Assembly (NCBI RefSeq): GCF_008642335.1
Contig: NZ_CP029191.1
Coordinates: 1,860,001-1,924,000, forward strand
Length of the DNA: 64,000 bases
Origin: Streptomyces venezuelae
Lineage (GTDB): Bacteria > Actinomycetota > Actinomycetes > Streptomycetales > Streptomycetaceae
Reading direction: 5' to 3'
In this document: positions 1 through 8,229 of the stretch, piece after piece
Layout: every line of letters begins with the position of its first letter
Position numbering within the stretch: position 1 is the stretch's first letter
Notes under the pieces: model-generated
What the model was told of the DNA's origin: nothing
Seen by the model: only the letters and a program-made list of their open reading frames with translations
The model's database searches: none
Made by a program: the position numbers and the translations under genes

Positions 1-548
1 TCCCCGGCGACACGGCCCTGACGATCCGCGTCCCCGAGGCGAACCCGCTGGTACGAGCCGGTTTCCCCGCCCACGTGACGGTGCTCTACCCGTTCCTCAA
101 CGCGTCCCGCTTCACCTCAACCACCCACGCCGACCTGACGGACCTCTTCGCCGCCCACCCCGCTTTCACCCTCACGTTCGACGAGTTCCGCCGCTACCCG
201 GGCGTCCTGTACCTCGCCCCGACCCCGGAGACCCCCGTGAGCGCCCTGACCCGGTCCCTCACGGACCGCTGGCCGGAAGCGCTCCCCTACCGCGGCATCT
301 TCATCCCACCCCTGGCCCCCCACCTCACCCTGGCGAACGACGAGGGCCCGGACACCTGCGAAGCGGCCTACGACACCCTGCAGTCCCGGCTCGCCCCGTC
401 CCTCCCCCTGACGAGCCACGTGGACACCGTCCACCTGATCGTGACGGACGGCCCGGGGAAGGGCTGGCGGGACCTCAAGACGTACCGGCTGGGAACGGGG
501 CGAGTGTCACGCCCGCGTGAAACCTACGGAGGGCCAAACAGGCCATAA
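1..548 (+). CDS. 2'-5' RNA ligase family protein (5' end outside window)
   Basis: The frame is open from the first full codon at position 3 to a TAA at 546-548, so the start lies upstream of the window. About 181 residues are visible. Two HxT motifs, HVTVLYPF (around positions 72-95) and HLTLAND further on (around 322-342), are the paired active-site signature of the 2H phosphoesterase / 2'-5' RNA ligase superfamily. Members act on 2'-5' or cyclic phosphate ends of RNA or nucleotides, but the substrate of this one cannot be told. The spacing between the motifs (about 80 residues) is normal. The true N-terminus and upstream neighbour are not visible. Confidence 0.8.
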   Translation, partial: PGDTALTIRVPEANPLVRAGFPAHVTVLYPFLNASRFTSTTHADLTDLFAAHPAFTLTFDEFRRYPGVLYLAPTPETPVSALTRSLTDRWPEALPYRGIFIPPLAPHLTLANDEGPDTCEAAYDTLQSRLAPSLPLTSHVDTVHLIVTDGPGKGWRDLKTYRLGTGRVSRPRETYGGPNRP

Positions 549-598
549 CGCAGGAAGATGGGCATCAGGCGCGCCCGGCTCCGCTACGGTTTGCCGCC

Positions 599-1138
599 AT
601 GGCCCTCACCTTCCCCCGCCTCTCCGGTACCCGCCTCGCCGTGGCCGCCGCGGCGACCGCCGTGCTGGCCGTCGGCGCGCCTGCCGCCTACGCCTCTCTG
701 GACGACGACACGAAGTCCACGTCTTCCTCGCCTTCCTCTTCTTCCTCGCCTTCCTCTTCTTCCTCGTCTTCCTCGTCGACAGCCGCCGCGTCGACCGTCG
801 CCCGCGGCAAGCCGTACACCGAGACGCGGCTCTTCTTCGGCACGGAACGCCCCGACGGCGGGCCCGCCGTGACGGACAAGCAGTTCATGGCCTTCGTCGA
901 CAAGGAGGTCACGCCGGGCTTCCCCGACGGGCTGACCATCCAGAACGGGCGCGGGCAGTGGCGCGACTCCAACGGCAGGATCGAACGCGAGCGTTCGTAC
1001 GAGCTGATCCTGCTGTATCCGACGACCGAGAACCGCAAGCGGGACGTCCAGATCGAGGAGATCCGCAGCGACTACGAGAAGAAGTTCGCGCAGGACTCGG
1101 TGGCGCGGCTGGACGAGCGGACCCGGGTGGACTTCTGA
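599..1138 (+). CDS. Secreted DUF3574 domain protein
   Basis: 179 residues. The N-terminus has a hydrophobic, Ala-rich export signal (about residues 11-32, possible cleavage after AYA). An almost pure serine tract follows (about 40-60), encoded by a TCTTCCTCG-like microsatellite, and then a C-terminal domain (about 71-165) beginning PYTETRLFFGTERPDGG that matches my memory of DUF3574. This family is small, secreted and of unknown function. The Ser tract probably works as a flexible linker between the signal/anchor region and the domain. It is preceded by a 50-bp gap after the 2'-5' ligase-like gene and may be transcribed alone. No enzymatic motif was recognised. Confidence 0.8.
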   Translation: MALTFPRLSGTRLAVAAAATAVLAVGAPAAYASLDDDTKSTSSSPSSSSSPSSSSSSSSSTAAASTVARGKPYTETRLFFGTERPDGGPAVTDKQFMAFVDKEVTPGFPDGLTIQNGRGQWRDSNGRIERERSYELILLYPTTENRKRDVQIEEIRSDYEKKFAQDSVARLDERTRVDF

Positions 1139-1250
1139 GGACGTCGGGGATCCCTCCAACGCCTCCAATGCCTCCCAACGCCCCCCATCGCCTCCCTCCC
1201 GGGCGTAATTCGCTGGCGCACCATCTCTGGCGACTGCAGGCTGATCCCCC

Positions 1251-1835
1251 ATGAACCACCGGATACGCGCCCTGCACACCGACACGACCATCACCGTCTA
1301 CCAGGCGTACTCCCCGGAACTCGGTGTCCCGGCGGCCCGCACCGGGCGGTTCCCCGCCGCCTGGAAGCGGGACCGCATGACGTGGATCAAACCGTCCTTT
1401 CTGTGGATGATGTACCGCTGCGGTTACGCGACCAAAGAGGGTCAACAGACGGTCCTGGCCGTCGAGATCACCCGTGAGGGCTTCGACTGGGCGCTGCGCC
1501 ACGCGTGCCTCTCCCACTACGTGCGCGGCCTCCACGCCGATCAGGCCGCGTGGCAGCGCGAGTTGCGACGCTCCCCCGCCCGCGTCCAGTGGGACCCGGA
1601 ACGGGACCTCCACCTCAACGCTCTTCCGTACCGGAGCCTGCAATTGGGCCTCTCCGGCGAGGCGTCCCGCCGCTTCGCGGACGAGTGGACGGTCTCGATC
1701 ACCGACGTCACCGACCGAGCGCGGGAGATCCACGGGCTCGTGCGGGCCGGGGACGAGGAGGCGGCGACGCGCCTGCTGCCGGAGGAGCGCGCGTACCCGG
1801 CGGGCGACGACCTCCTGTCGCACCTACGCGCCTGA
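1251..1835 (+). CDS. DUF4291 domain-containing protein
   Basis: 194 residues, start ATG at 1251. The segments TVYQAYSPELG, RMTWIKPSFLWMMYRCGYA and VQWDPERDLH are characteristic of DUF4291, a family of about 190-200 residues found in bacteria and fungi. The biochemical function is unknown to me. There is no signal peptide or membrane segment, so it should be cytoplasmic. It is convergent with the SWIM zinc-finger gene, with only 14 bp between the two stop codons and no obvious terminator hairpin in that gap. Confidence 0.85.
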   Translation: MNHRIRALHTDTTITVYQAYSPELGVPAARTGRFPAAWKRDRMTWIKPSFLWMMYRCGYATKEGQQTVLAVEITREGFDWALRHACLSHYVRGLHADQAAWQRELRRSPARVQWDPERDLHLNALPYRSLQLGLSGEASRRFADEWTVSITDVTDRAREIHGLVRAGDEEAATRLLPEERAYPAGDDLLSHLRA

Positions 1836-1849
1836 TCCGACTCCCTGCC

Positions 1850-3994
1850 TCACGCCTCCGCCACGCCGGCCAGCGCTCCCACCGGGTCGACGTCCGCCTC
1901 CCCTTCGGGCCACCAGTCGTCTCCGCCCGGCTCGCTCCGGTACGGGTACCAGCGGCCGTCCGTCCCGTAACGGAGTTGGAGCGTGCCCTCCGCGTTGGTG
2001 AGCTGGTTGCGGTGGATCGTCATCCGGGGCAGATCGGCGGCGACGAGGGCGCCGCGGGCTCGGTCGAAGGGCCCGGCCGGCGGGTCCCAGGAGGTCTCCA
2101 GGGTCGCCAGCCCCGCCTCGCCGCCCTGCCGCCAGGCGGCGGCCGCGCGGGAGAGGTCGGCGGGGGTGCGCCCCACGGACCTGGCCAGCTCGGCGAACTG
2201 ACGACTGAAGGTGCGGCGGCCCGTGAGCCCGGGATGCGAGGCCGCGAGACGGACGGCGTCGTGCCAGGCTGAGCCGTCCCCCGGGAACGCCTCCGCACCG
2301 GCCTCCCCCGCGAGAAACGCGTGGGCCCTGCGCGCGGCGTCCGTGATCAGAAACTCCAACGCCGTCGGATCCGGAGCTCCGGAAAGAGCAGGCAACACGG
2401 GGGGCTCACCGGGCTGCACGGGCACCGGCATGGGCGCGGGCAACGGCGAGCGATACGCCGCACCGAGAACCTCCCGGGCGAGGACTCCGGGGAGGACGGG
2501 ACGGTTATCCGGGTTGTCCGGGGGCGAGGGTTGCTCGCCGGGGAGGGCAGGGGTGCTGTCCGGGCGCGACGGTTGCTCGCCGGGGAGGGCAGCGGTGCTG
2601 TCCGGGCACGGCTGCCGCCCGCCGGGCAGGGCAGAGCCACCATCCACGTGCAGCTGCTGGCCGTTCGCGGGGTCGGGGGCGCCGGCCGGGTGCGGTTGCT
2701 GTCCCCCGGGCAGGGCCGAAGCGCTGTCCGAGTGGGACTGCCGTCCGCCATGCGGGGCAGACCCGCCACCCGCCTGCAGCTCCTGCTCGCCGGGACCGAC
2801 GGGACCACCGTCCGCGTGCAGTTGCTGACCGCCCGCAGGGCCGGTGCCGTCGGACGGGTGCGGTTGCTGGCCGCCGGGCAGGGCGGGAGCGGCGTCCGGG
2901 CTGGACTGCCGTCCGCCATGCGGGGCAGACCCGCCACCCGCCTGCAGCTGCTGCTCGCCGGGAGAGACGGGACCACCGTCCGCGTGCAGTTGCTGACCGC
3001 CCGCAGGGCCGGTGCCGTCGGACGGGTGTGGTTGCTGTCCCCCGGGCAGGGTCGGAGCGCTGTGGCGGCTTGGCTGGTGTTCGTTTGGAGGGGTGGCGTC
3101 GTTGGTGGGGTCCGCTTGGCCGACCGGGTGTTTCCCGCTCGGCTCCGCGCCACGGAGCTCCCCCGCCGCGAAGCGGCGACCTCCCGTGGCCCCCGCGACG
3201 CGGGGGTCGTCCGTGGCACCCGCGGTGCCAGGTTCCTCCGAGGCCTCCGCCCCGCGCAGCGGACCCCGCAGCGGACCCCGCCGCGCGTCCGCCGCCTCCG
3301 CCGCTCCCCTGCGCGCGTTTCTCCGGGAGAGTTCGTCCAGGAGGTCCTGTTCCTCGCCGCCGCGCAGGAGCAGGAGGACGAACGGGTCCGCGTCCAGGAG
3401 GCGGGCCGTCTGGTAGGCGAGGGCTGCCGCGTGTTTGCAGGGGTGGCCGCGGTCCGGGCACGTGCAGGAGGGGGACAGTTCGCGGGCGCCGGGGAGGAGG
3501 GGGACGTCCGCCCGGTCCGCCGCGTCGGCCAGCGCGTGCGGCATCTCCTGGTCGAGCAGCGCGGCGATACGCGCGGGATCCGTGGCGACCACGTCCAGGA
3601 AGCGGTCCCAGTGCTCGGGCAGCATCGTCCGCATGCGGATCTCCGCGCGGTACGGCCGGGGACGGCTCCCGTGGACGTACGCGACGATGCGGCCCGGCGC
3701 GACGGTGATCGTGTCGACCGCGCCCTCGCGCGCATACGTACGGCCGCGGGCCAGCCGCGCCTGGTCCAGGGCGCTCTCCTCCAGCGCGTCGATCCACGCG
3801 TTGCCCCACCAGGACGTGGCGAACGGCGCCCCGGGGTCGGGGTGCTTCGGCAGGGCCGGGAAGACGCGGCCGCTGCCCATGCGGCTCGTCTCGCTCATGC
3901 CGCTGGCCCAGCCCAGACCACCGCCCCGCCCCGGCCTGCCGCCCCGTTCCGGCCCACCGCCCCGCCCCGGCCGTCCGCTGCCCCGCGGCGTCAT
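1850..3994 (-). CDS. SWIM zinc finger domain protein with long Pro/Gly/Gln repeat linker
   Basis: 714 residues with ATG at 3994. I prefer this start because it overlaps the TGA of the upstream helicase gene (ATGA at 3991-3994) and has a GGAGG ribosome site 6 bases upstream; the frame itself stays open further upstream. The segment FATSWWGNAWIDALE (about 58-72) and a SWIM motif (C177, C179, C186, H188) identify the family that accompanies SNF2 helicases in actinobacteria. A low-complexity Gly/Pro/Gln/Ser region (roughly residues 290-510) contains a 56-residue tandem repeat. A conserved helical C-terminal domain follows, ending near residue 714. The role is probably nucleic-acid or protein binding as partner of the SNF2 ATPase; this is inferred from coupling and family context. 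Confidence 0.85.
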   Translation of the reverse strand: MTPRGSGRPGRGGGPERGGRPGRGGGLGWASGMSETSRMGSGRVFPALPKHPDPGAPFATSWWGNAWIDALEESALDQARLARGRTYAREGAVDTITVAPGRIVAYVHGSRPRPYRAEIRMRTMLPEHWDRFLDVVATDPARIAALLDQEMPHALADAADRADVPLLPGARELSPSCTCPDRGHPCKHAAALAYQTARLLDADPFVLLLLRGGEEQDLLDELSRRNARRGAAEAADARRGPLRGPLRGAEASEEPGTAGATDDPRVAGATGGRRFAAGELRGAEPSGKHPVGQADPTNDATPPNEHQPSRHSAPTLPGGQQPHPSDGTGPAGGQQLHADGGPVSPGEQQLQAGGGSAPHGGRQSSPDAAPALPGGQQPHPSDGTGPAGGQQLHADGGPVGPGEQELQAGGGSAPHGGRQSHSDSASALPGGQQPHPAGAPDPANGQQLHVDGGSALPGGRQPCPDSTAALPGEQPSRPDSTPALPGEQPSPPDNPDNRPVLPGVLAREVLGAAYRSPLPAPMPVPVQPGEPPVLPALSGAPDPTALEFLITDAARRAHAFLAGEAGAEAFPGDGSAWHDAVRLAASHPGLTGRRTFSRQFAELARSVGRTPADLSRAAAAWRQGGEAGLATLETSWDPPAGPFDRARGALVAADLPRMTIHRNQLTNAEGTLQLRYGTDGRWYPYRSEPGGDDWWPEGEADVDPVGALAGVAEA
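2693..3060. repeat. 168-bp in-frame tandem repeat inside the SWIM protein gene
   Basis: The string CGGTTGCT recurs at 2693, 2861 and (as GGTTGCT) 3029-3030, and CCGTCCGCCATG recurs at 2741 and 2909. This gives a period of exactly 168 bp (56 codons), with two nearly identical full units and the start of a third. The period is a multiple of three, so copy-number changes would keep the frame. The encoded units are rich in GGQQ, GEQQ and GGRQ. Confidence 0.85.
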
Positions 3995-6963
3995 GCCGCC
4001 CTCCTCAGTGCGACCAGGTCCGCCAGTTCCGCGTCGGACAGTTCCGTGAGCGCCGCCTCGCCGCCGTCGCCGAGCACCGCGTCCGCCAACGCCTGCTTCG
4101 CGGCGAGGAGTTCGGCGATGCGGTCCTCGACCGTTCCCTCGGTGACCAGCCGGTGGACCTGCACGGGCTGGGTCTGGCCGATGCGGTACGCGCGGTCGGT
4201 GGCCTGCTCCTCGACCGCCGGGTTCCACCAGCGGTCGTAGTGGATCACATGGCCCGCGCGGGTCAGGTTCAGACCCGTGCCCGCAGCCTTCAGGGAGAGC
4301 AGGAAGACAGGGACCTCGCCCGACTGGAAGCGGTCCACCATCTCCTCACGGCGCGCGACCGGCGTACCGCCATGCAGGAGCTGGGAGGTGATGCCGCGCG
4401 CGGCCATGTGCGCCTCCAGGAGGCGCGCCATCTCCACGTACTGCGTGAAGATCAGGACCGCGCCCGCGCTCTCCGACTCGGCGAGGATCGTGTCGAGGAG
4501 CTCGTCCAGGAGTTCCAGCTTGCCCGAGCGCGGACGGCCCGTCCGGGTCGTGAGCATGCCGTCCTTCAGGTACTGCGCCGGGTGGTTGCAGATCTGCTTG
4601 AGCGCCATCAGCAGCTTCATGACCAGGCCGCGCCGCGCCATGCCGTCCGACGCCTCGATCCGGGCGAGGGTCTCGCGGACCACCGCCTCGTACAGCGACG
4701 CCTGCTCGCGGGTGAGGGTCACCGGGTGGTCGGTCTCCGTCTTCGGCGGGAGCTCCGGCGCGATACCGGGGTCCGACTTCTTGCGGCGGAGGAGGAAGGG
4801 GCGGACCAGACGGGCGAGGCGGTCCAGCGCCTCCTCGTCCGCTCCGGTCCCGGAGGGATCGCCGCCCTCCACCAGTCGTGCGTGGCGGGCCCGGAACGCC
4901 TTCAGGGGCCCGAGCAGACCCGGCGTCGTCCAGTCGAGCAGTGCCCACAGCTCGGAGAGGTTGTTCTCGACAGGGGTGCCGGTGAGCGCGACCCGCGCCG
5001 GGGAGGGGATCGTGCGCAGCGCCTTCGCCGTCGCCGCGTACGGATTCTTGACGTGCTGGGCCTCGTCCGCGACGACGAGGCCCCACTTCTGGGTGGCCAG
5101 TTCGGCGGCGCTCGTGCGCATCGTGCCGTACGTGGTGAGGACGAAGCCGCCGGTCAGGCCGGTGAGGGTGCGACCCGTGCCGTGGAAGCGGCGGACCGGC
5201 TCACCGGGCGCGAACCGTTCGATCTCGCGCTGCCAGTTGCCGAGCAGCGAGGCCGGGCAGACCACGAGCGTGGGCGCGTCCTGCGCGCGGTGCAGGTGCA
5301 GGGCGATGACGGTGATCGTCTTGCCGAGGCCCATGTCGTCGGCGAGACAGCCGCCGAGGCCGAGGGAGGTCATGCGGTCGAGCCAGGCGAGACCCTTGAG
5401 CTGGTAGTCGCGGAGGGTCGCGCGCAGGCCCGGCGGCGGGGCCGGTACGTCGAGGTCTCCCGTCACGCGTTCGCGCAGCCTCGCCAGCGCGCCGACCGGC
5501 ACGGCGGGCACCTGCTCGCCGTCCACCTCGGCGGTGCCGGTCAGCGCGACCGACAGGGCGTCCACCGGGTCGAGCAACCCGAGGTCCCGCTTGCGCGCCT
5601 TGCGGACGAGCGCGGGGTCGACCAGGACCCACTGGTCCCGGAGCCGGACGACCGGGCGGTGCGCCTCCGCGAGGAGGTCGAGCTCCGCCTCGGTCAGCGG
5701 GTCGTCCGCCTGGTCGCCGAGCGCCAACTGCCAGCGGAATTCGAGGAGTTCCTCGGTCTTGAAGAAGTCGAAGTTGTCGGCGGCGGTGCCGGGGGCGGGG
5801 CGGACGACGGCGGTGGCGGTGAGCCCGCGGGTGAGCTCCCTGGGCCAGTGGACGGCCACGCCCGCCGCGGCGAGCCGACCGGCGGCGGCGCCCAGGAGGT
5901 CGTACAACTCCTCCTCGCCCAGCGGTAGCACGTCGGGCCGCGGCCGCTCCAGGAGTCTGCCGAGCGGGGGCCACACGCGGGCCGCGCGGCGCAGCGCGAG
6001 CAGCGTGTCGACGCGGGCGCGCGGCCCGAAGTGATCGGTACCGGCCCAGAGCTCGGGCACGTCCGCGACGAGCGCGGGGTCGGCGAGGCTGTGCACCTGG
6101 ACGACGGCGGCGGCGGGACTGGCGACGGAGGCGCGGACCTCCGCGCGGTCGGCCGCCGCGTCGGCGACCTCCACGGCCGCCTCCGCGTCGCCCCCACCCC
6201 GGGAGCCCTCGCCCCCGTCGAACACCTCGTGCGCCCGCAGGTCGAGGCGGAGTGACACGCGTACCCCCGCGTCCATGCCGGCGGCCACCTCGGCCGCCCA
6301 CTCCCGGGCACCCGGCAGGTGCTGCGGCTCGCGCGCGGCGAAGGGGGCGCCGACCGCGTGCGCGGCGGCGGGTGTGCGGGGCAGGGCGTCGAGCACTGCG
6401 TCCACGAACGCTCTGATCAGGGCGAACGGCTGCGGGAGGAGCAGGGGGCCCGGCCCGTGCCCCGGCAGCGGCACCGCGTGCGCCTCCGCGGGGAGCGCCG
6501 CGGCGATGGCGCGCAGATGGACGACGTCGGCCTCGTCCAGCGGGCCCGCCCGCCACGCGTCCACGTCCCCCGGAGTCAGCCCGGGCAGCAGCCTGCCCCG
6601 CGCCGCCAGGTGCAGCGCGTGCCGGGCGGCGGCGCCCCAGCAGGCCACCGCGGGGTGCGGGCGCTCGGCGCGGAGCAGCAGCGGCACGGCTTCGGCGACG
6701 GGCAGGAACAGCGCGGGCACCGTGCGGCTCCGCGCGCCGTTGCCGTGCTTGCGGGCGACGACCAGGTCACCGCGTACGCCGATATCGGTGTCGTCGAGCT
6801 CGGCCTCCGCGTCCGGGCCGGGGTTCCAGAAAGCGACCCGCCCCTCCCGCGGCACCTCCGCCGGGAGGAAGACGGCGGCACAGGAACGCACGAGCGCGGC
6901 ACGGGAGCGTGCGAGGGCGGCGCCGTCGCGCCCCTCAGGCACCTCGACCCCCATCGTCACCAC
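3991..6963 (-). CDS. SNF2/Rad54-family DEAD/DEAH-box helicase
   Basis: 990 residues. The C-terminal half carries a complete SNF2 ATPase: motif I DDMGLGKT, motif II DEAQHVKNP, motif III-like LTGTPVENNLSELWALL, motif IV region LLHGGTPVARREEMVDRF, and motifs V/VI SLKAAGTGLNLT and ATDRAYRIGQ. The N-terminal ~450 residues lack such motifs and match the SNF2-associated N-terminal region of bacterial proteins. The family translocates on double-stranded DNA using ATP. It is the first gene of a two-gene unit; the SWIM protein gene overlaps its stop codon by 4 bases, so the two products are probably made in step and may form a complex. The start at 6963 begins MVTMGVEV; the ATG at the fourth codon is an alternative. 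Confidence 0.92.
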   Translation of the reverse strand: MVTMGVEVPEGRDGAALARSRAALVRSCAAVFLPAEVPREGRVAFWNPGPDAEAELDDTDIGVRGDLVVARKHGNGARSRTVPALFLPVAEAVPLLLRAERPHPAVACWGAAARHALHLAARGRLLPGLTPGDVDAWRAGPLDEADVVHLRAIAAALPAEAHAVPLPGHGPGPLLLPQPFALIRAFVDAVLDALPRTPAAAHAVGAPFAAREPQHLPGAREWAAEVAAGMDAGVRVSLRLDLRAHEVFDGGEGSRGGGDAEAAVEVADAAADRAEVRASVASPAAAVVQVHSLADPALVADVPELWAGTDHFGPRARVDTLLALRRAARVWPPLGRLLERPRPDVLPLGEEELYDLLGAAAGRLAAAGVAVHWPRELTRGLTATAVVRPAPGTAADNFDFFKTEELLEFRWQLALGDQADDPLTEAELDLLAEAHRPVVRLRDQWVLVDPALVRKARKRDLGLLDPVDALSVALTGTAEVDGEQVPAVPVGALARLRERVTGDLDVPAPPPGLRATLRDYQLKGLAWLDRMTSLGLGGCLADDMGLGKTITVIALHLHRAQDAPTLVVCPASLLGNWQREIERFAPGEPVRRFHGTGRTLTGLTGGFVLTTYGTMRTSAAELATQKWGLVVADEAQHVKNPYAATAKALRTIPSPARVALTGTPVENNLSELWALLDWTTPGLLGPLKAFRARHARLVEGGDPSGTGADEEALDRLARLVRPFLLRRKKSDPGIAPELPPKTETDHPVTLTREQASLYEAVVRETLARIEASDGMARRGLVMKLLMALKQICNHPAQYLKDGMLTTRTGRPRSGKLELLDELLDTILAESESAGAVLIFTQYVEMARLLEAHMAARGITSQLLHGGTPVARREEMVDRFQSGEVPVFLLSLKAAGTGLNLTRAGHVIHYDRWWNPAVEEQATDRAYRIGQTQPVQVHRLVTEGTVEDRIAELLAAKQALADAVLGDGGEAALTELSDAELADLVALRRAA

Positions 6964-7123
6964 CGCCTAGCTCAGCCCCTGCTCACGCACCTGCCACTCG
7001 TGCTCGCCACCCTAGGCGAGGCCACTGACAACGCCGCCGCAACCGGCCTGCCGCCCACCGGCACCCCGGCACCTGGTCTCCCACGCGTCCCACCCGCCCC
7101 GCCCGCCCCACATGAACACTGGC

Positions 7124-7136
7124 AGGAAACTTTCCT
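7124..7136. promoter_or_regulatory. Perfect inverted repeat upstream of secreted metallophosphoesterase
   Basis: AGGAAA-C-TTTCCT is a 6+6 palindrome centred about 105 bp upstream of the ATG at 7235. It is followed by an unusually AT-rich stretch (7137-7165). From memory, similar AGGAAA/TTTCCT palindromes occur upstream of secreted hydrolase genes in Streptomyces. An operator role is inferred, and the regulator is not identified. Confidence 0.5.
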
Positions 7137-7234
7137 AACAATAATTCATCCCAAGTTATTGACGCGCACATGCCGCGTCGCCAGGATTCCGGATTGACGG
7201 TTCGGCACCCCCCACGCCTCCCGAGGAGACGGAC

Positions 7235-8209
7235 ATGCCGCTCACTCCGCGCACCACCACTTCCCGCCCGAATTCCCGCACCCGCAAGGCCCGCCTCGGC
7301 ATCCCCATCGCCGCAGGCGCCTCGCTCGCCCTCGTCGGCGGCGTACTGCTCTGGTCCCCCGCCGGTGAGGCCGACGCCTCCCCCGCCGCGGCGCCCGCCG
7401 CGGCCCGCGCCGGGTTCACCGCGGTCGCCGCCGGTGACATCGCCGAGCAGTGCACGGCGAGCAGCAGCAGCTGCAAGCACGCCAAGACCGCCGCTCTGGT
7501 CAAGCAGATCAACCCGTCCTTCGTGATGACCATGGGCGACAACCAGTACGACGACGCGCGCCTGAAGGACTTCCAGAAGTACTACGACAAGACTTGGGGC
7601 GCCTTCAAGAGCAAGACGCGGCCCGTGCCCGGCAACCACGAGAGCTACGACCCGGCGGGCGCGTTCAAGGGCTACAAGTCCTACTTCGGGTCCGTCGCCT
7701 ACCCCGACGGCGAGGCCTACTACAGCTTCGACCAGGGCAACTGGCACTTCATCGCCCTCGACTCCAACAACTTCGACGACGACGAGCAGATCGACTGGCT
7801 CAAGGACGACCTCGCCGCCAACTCCAAGAAGTGCGTGGCCGCGTACTGGCACCACCCGCTCTTCTCCTCCGGCGAGCACGGCAACGACCCGGTCGGCCGC
7901 CCGGTCTGGAAACTGCTCCAGGCCAACAAGGCCGAGCTGGTCCTCAACGGACACGACCACCACTACGAGCGGTTCGCCCCGCAGAACGCGGACGGCAAGG
8001 CCGACGCCAACGGCATCGTCGAGCTGCTCGGCGGCATGGGCGGCGCCAACCCGTACGACATCGAGGAGGTCCAGCCCAACAGCCAGAAGCGGCTCACCGA
8101 CACCTTCGGTGTCGTGAAGCTGAACTTCACCGACACCGGGTTCTCCTGGAACCTCGTCGGCACGGACGGCTCCACGAAGGACACCAGCCCGTCCTACAAC
8201 TGCCGCTGA
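7235..8209 (+). CDS. Secreted calcineurin-like metallophosphoesterase
   Basis: 324 residues, ATG at 7235 with GAGGAG upstream. A basic N-terminus and hydrophobic segment (about 18-42) form a signal peptide. The mature domain shows the metal-binding motifs in order: AAGDIA (D68), GDNQ (101-104), GNHE (133-136), YWHHPLF and GHDHHYE. These are the blocks of purple-acid-phosphatase-like/calcineurin metallophosphoesterases. It should act outside the cell on phosphomonoesters or phosphodiesters; the substrate is unknown. It is the first gene of a probable operon with an MFS transporter (20-bp gap) and a secreted beta-propeller-like protein. The palindrome at 7124-7136 may regulate it. Confidence 0.9.
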   Translation: MPLTPRTTTSRPNSRTRKARLGIPIAAGASLALVGGVLLWSPAGEADASPAAAPAAARAGFTAVAAGDIAEQCTASSSSCKHAKTAALVKQINPSFVMTMGDNQYDDARLKDFQKYYDKTWGAFKSKTRPVPGNHESYDPAGAFKGYKSYFGSVAYPDGEAYYSFDQGNWHFIALDSNNFDDDEQIDWLKDDLAANSKKCVAAYWHHPLFSSGEHGNDPVGRPVWKLLQANKAELVLNGHDHHYERFAPQNADGKADANGIVELLGGMGGANPYDIEEVQPNSQKRLTDTFGVVKLNFTDTGFSWNLVGTDGSTKDTSPSYNCR

Positions 8210-8229
8210 GCCGGACGAACGCGAACGCC

